Below are positions 63,759-64,000 of a stretch of 64,000 nt of DNA, piece after piece. A model generated the notes under the pieces. That model had not been told where the DNA came from. It saw only the letters and a list, made by a program, of their open reading frames with translations, and ran no database searches. Source of the DNA: Saprospiraceae bacterium (GTDB taxonomy: Bacteria; Bacteroidota; Bacteroidia; Chitinophagales; Saprospiraceae); NCBI GenBank assembly GCA_020627785.1, contig JAHDGF010000018.1, forward strand, positions 1 to 64,000, written 5' to 3'. The first letter of the stretch is position 1. Each line of letters starts with the position of its first letter. Position numbers and translations under genes: made by a program.

Positions 63759-64000
63759 ACGTAAATAATTTTAGGTTATAAATAACTAAGTCTATTGGAG
63801 ATTCAATTCTCCATACGTATAAGGATGATTGTTGAATAGTGTGACTTGTAGAGTGGTGGAATTTTTACTTATTTAACAGGTAAGACTAGGCTGCTGAAAT
63901 CAATTTTCATTGAATGTGATATGGGAAGAAACAAAAGAAAGGTTTTTTTCTTAGATTTTGTTTGCACAAATTTGAGTTATAGAAGAGCCCCATACCGTTA
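63759..64000. other. Right-edge intergenic region
   Basis: About 240 bp upstream of the minus-strand T9SS gene. An inverted repeat GGAGATTCAATTCTCC lies near 63798. No coding sequence or RNA gene is recognised before the window ends. Confidence 0.4.

Overview
The window is chromosomal DNA from a free-living member of the Bacteroidota, probably a Saprospiria/Chitinophagales-like lineage. The evidence is AT-rich sequence, TAnnTTTG promoter elements, almost no Shine-Dalgarno sequences, many type IX secretion (T9SS) C-terminal sorting domains, a DUF1501/DUF1800 cluster, a TonB-dependent receptor with a carboxypeptidase-like regulatory domain, and a DAHP synthase-chorismate mutase fusion. I see no prophage, insertion sequence, CRISPR array or rRNA. 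The species is not identifiable by reading alone.

Layout. 1-880: the edge of a tRNA-Met(CAU), then five tandem copies of a roughly 145-bp non-coding repeat. 880-4834: envelope proteins (surface lipoprotein, barrel-like protein, PDZ protein). 4967-15671 (minus): a complete branched-chain amino acid cluster, transcribed leuA-leuC-leuD-leuB, then an internal promoter and attenuator, then ilvD-ilvB-ilvN-ilvC-ilvA. 15811-20587 (plus): a conserved hypothetical, then an attenuator and the aromatic operon pheA-tyrA-DAHPS/CM and a CDGSH protein. 20812-28872: a retropepsin-PDZ protein, a DUF937-OmpA protein, a Dna2-like nuclease-helicase and a YifB/ComM ATPase. 28965-41112: a Kazal-like lipoprotein, an ECF sigma/anti-sigma pair, the T9SS-DUF1800-DUF1501 operon, a TonB receptor and two pairs of small tandem paralogues. 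41297-45992: two lipoproteins (one with an HEXXH motif) divergent from a CHAT-protease lipoprotein. 46059-51905: polyprenyl synthase, palindromic repeats, a GhrA-like/YbaK-like pair and two T9SS proteins. 52192-60877: a neutral-lipid storage locus. 61188-63758: a large T9SS cargo protein.

Two things stand out. First, two ribosome-mediated transcription attenuators can be read directly, and neither leader peptide is long enough to be called by routine gene finding. The ilv leader (11292-11348, minus) has 9 Ile codons out of 18 and is followed by a terminator ending at the ilvD start. The aromatic leader (17390-17458, plus) contains YFNFWFYY and is followed by a terminator just before pheA. In both, the antiterminator strand overlaps or touches the leader stop codon, so a terminating ribosome would mask it while a stalled ribosome would free it.

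Second, 52.2-60.9 kb looks like a compact, self-contained triacylglycerol/wax-ester system. It has a small SARP/BTAD-type regulator, 11-bp-phased direct repeats in front of a phasin-like protein with a histone-H1-like KKA tail, a tailless paralogue of that phasin, an alpha/beta hydrolase, a WS/DGAT acyltransferase fused to an SCP2 domain and, convergent, a single 1093-residue PlsB-HAD-PlsC polypeptide that could take glycerol-3-phosphate to diacylglycerol. No PHA synthase is present, so the granule proteins more likely coat lipid droplets than PHA granules. That assignment is inference.
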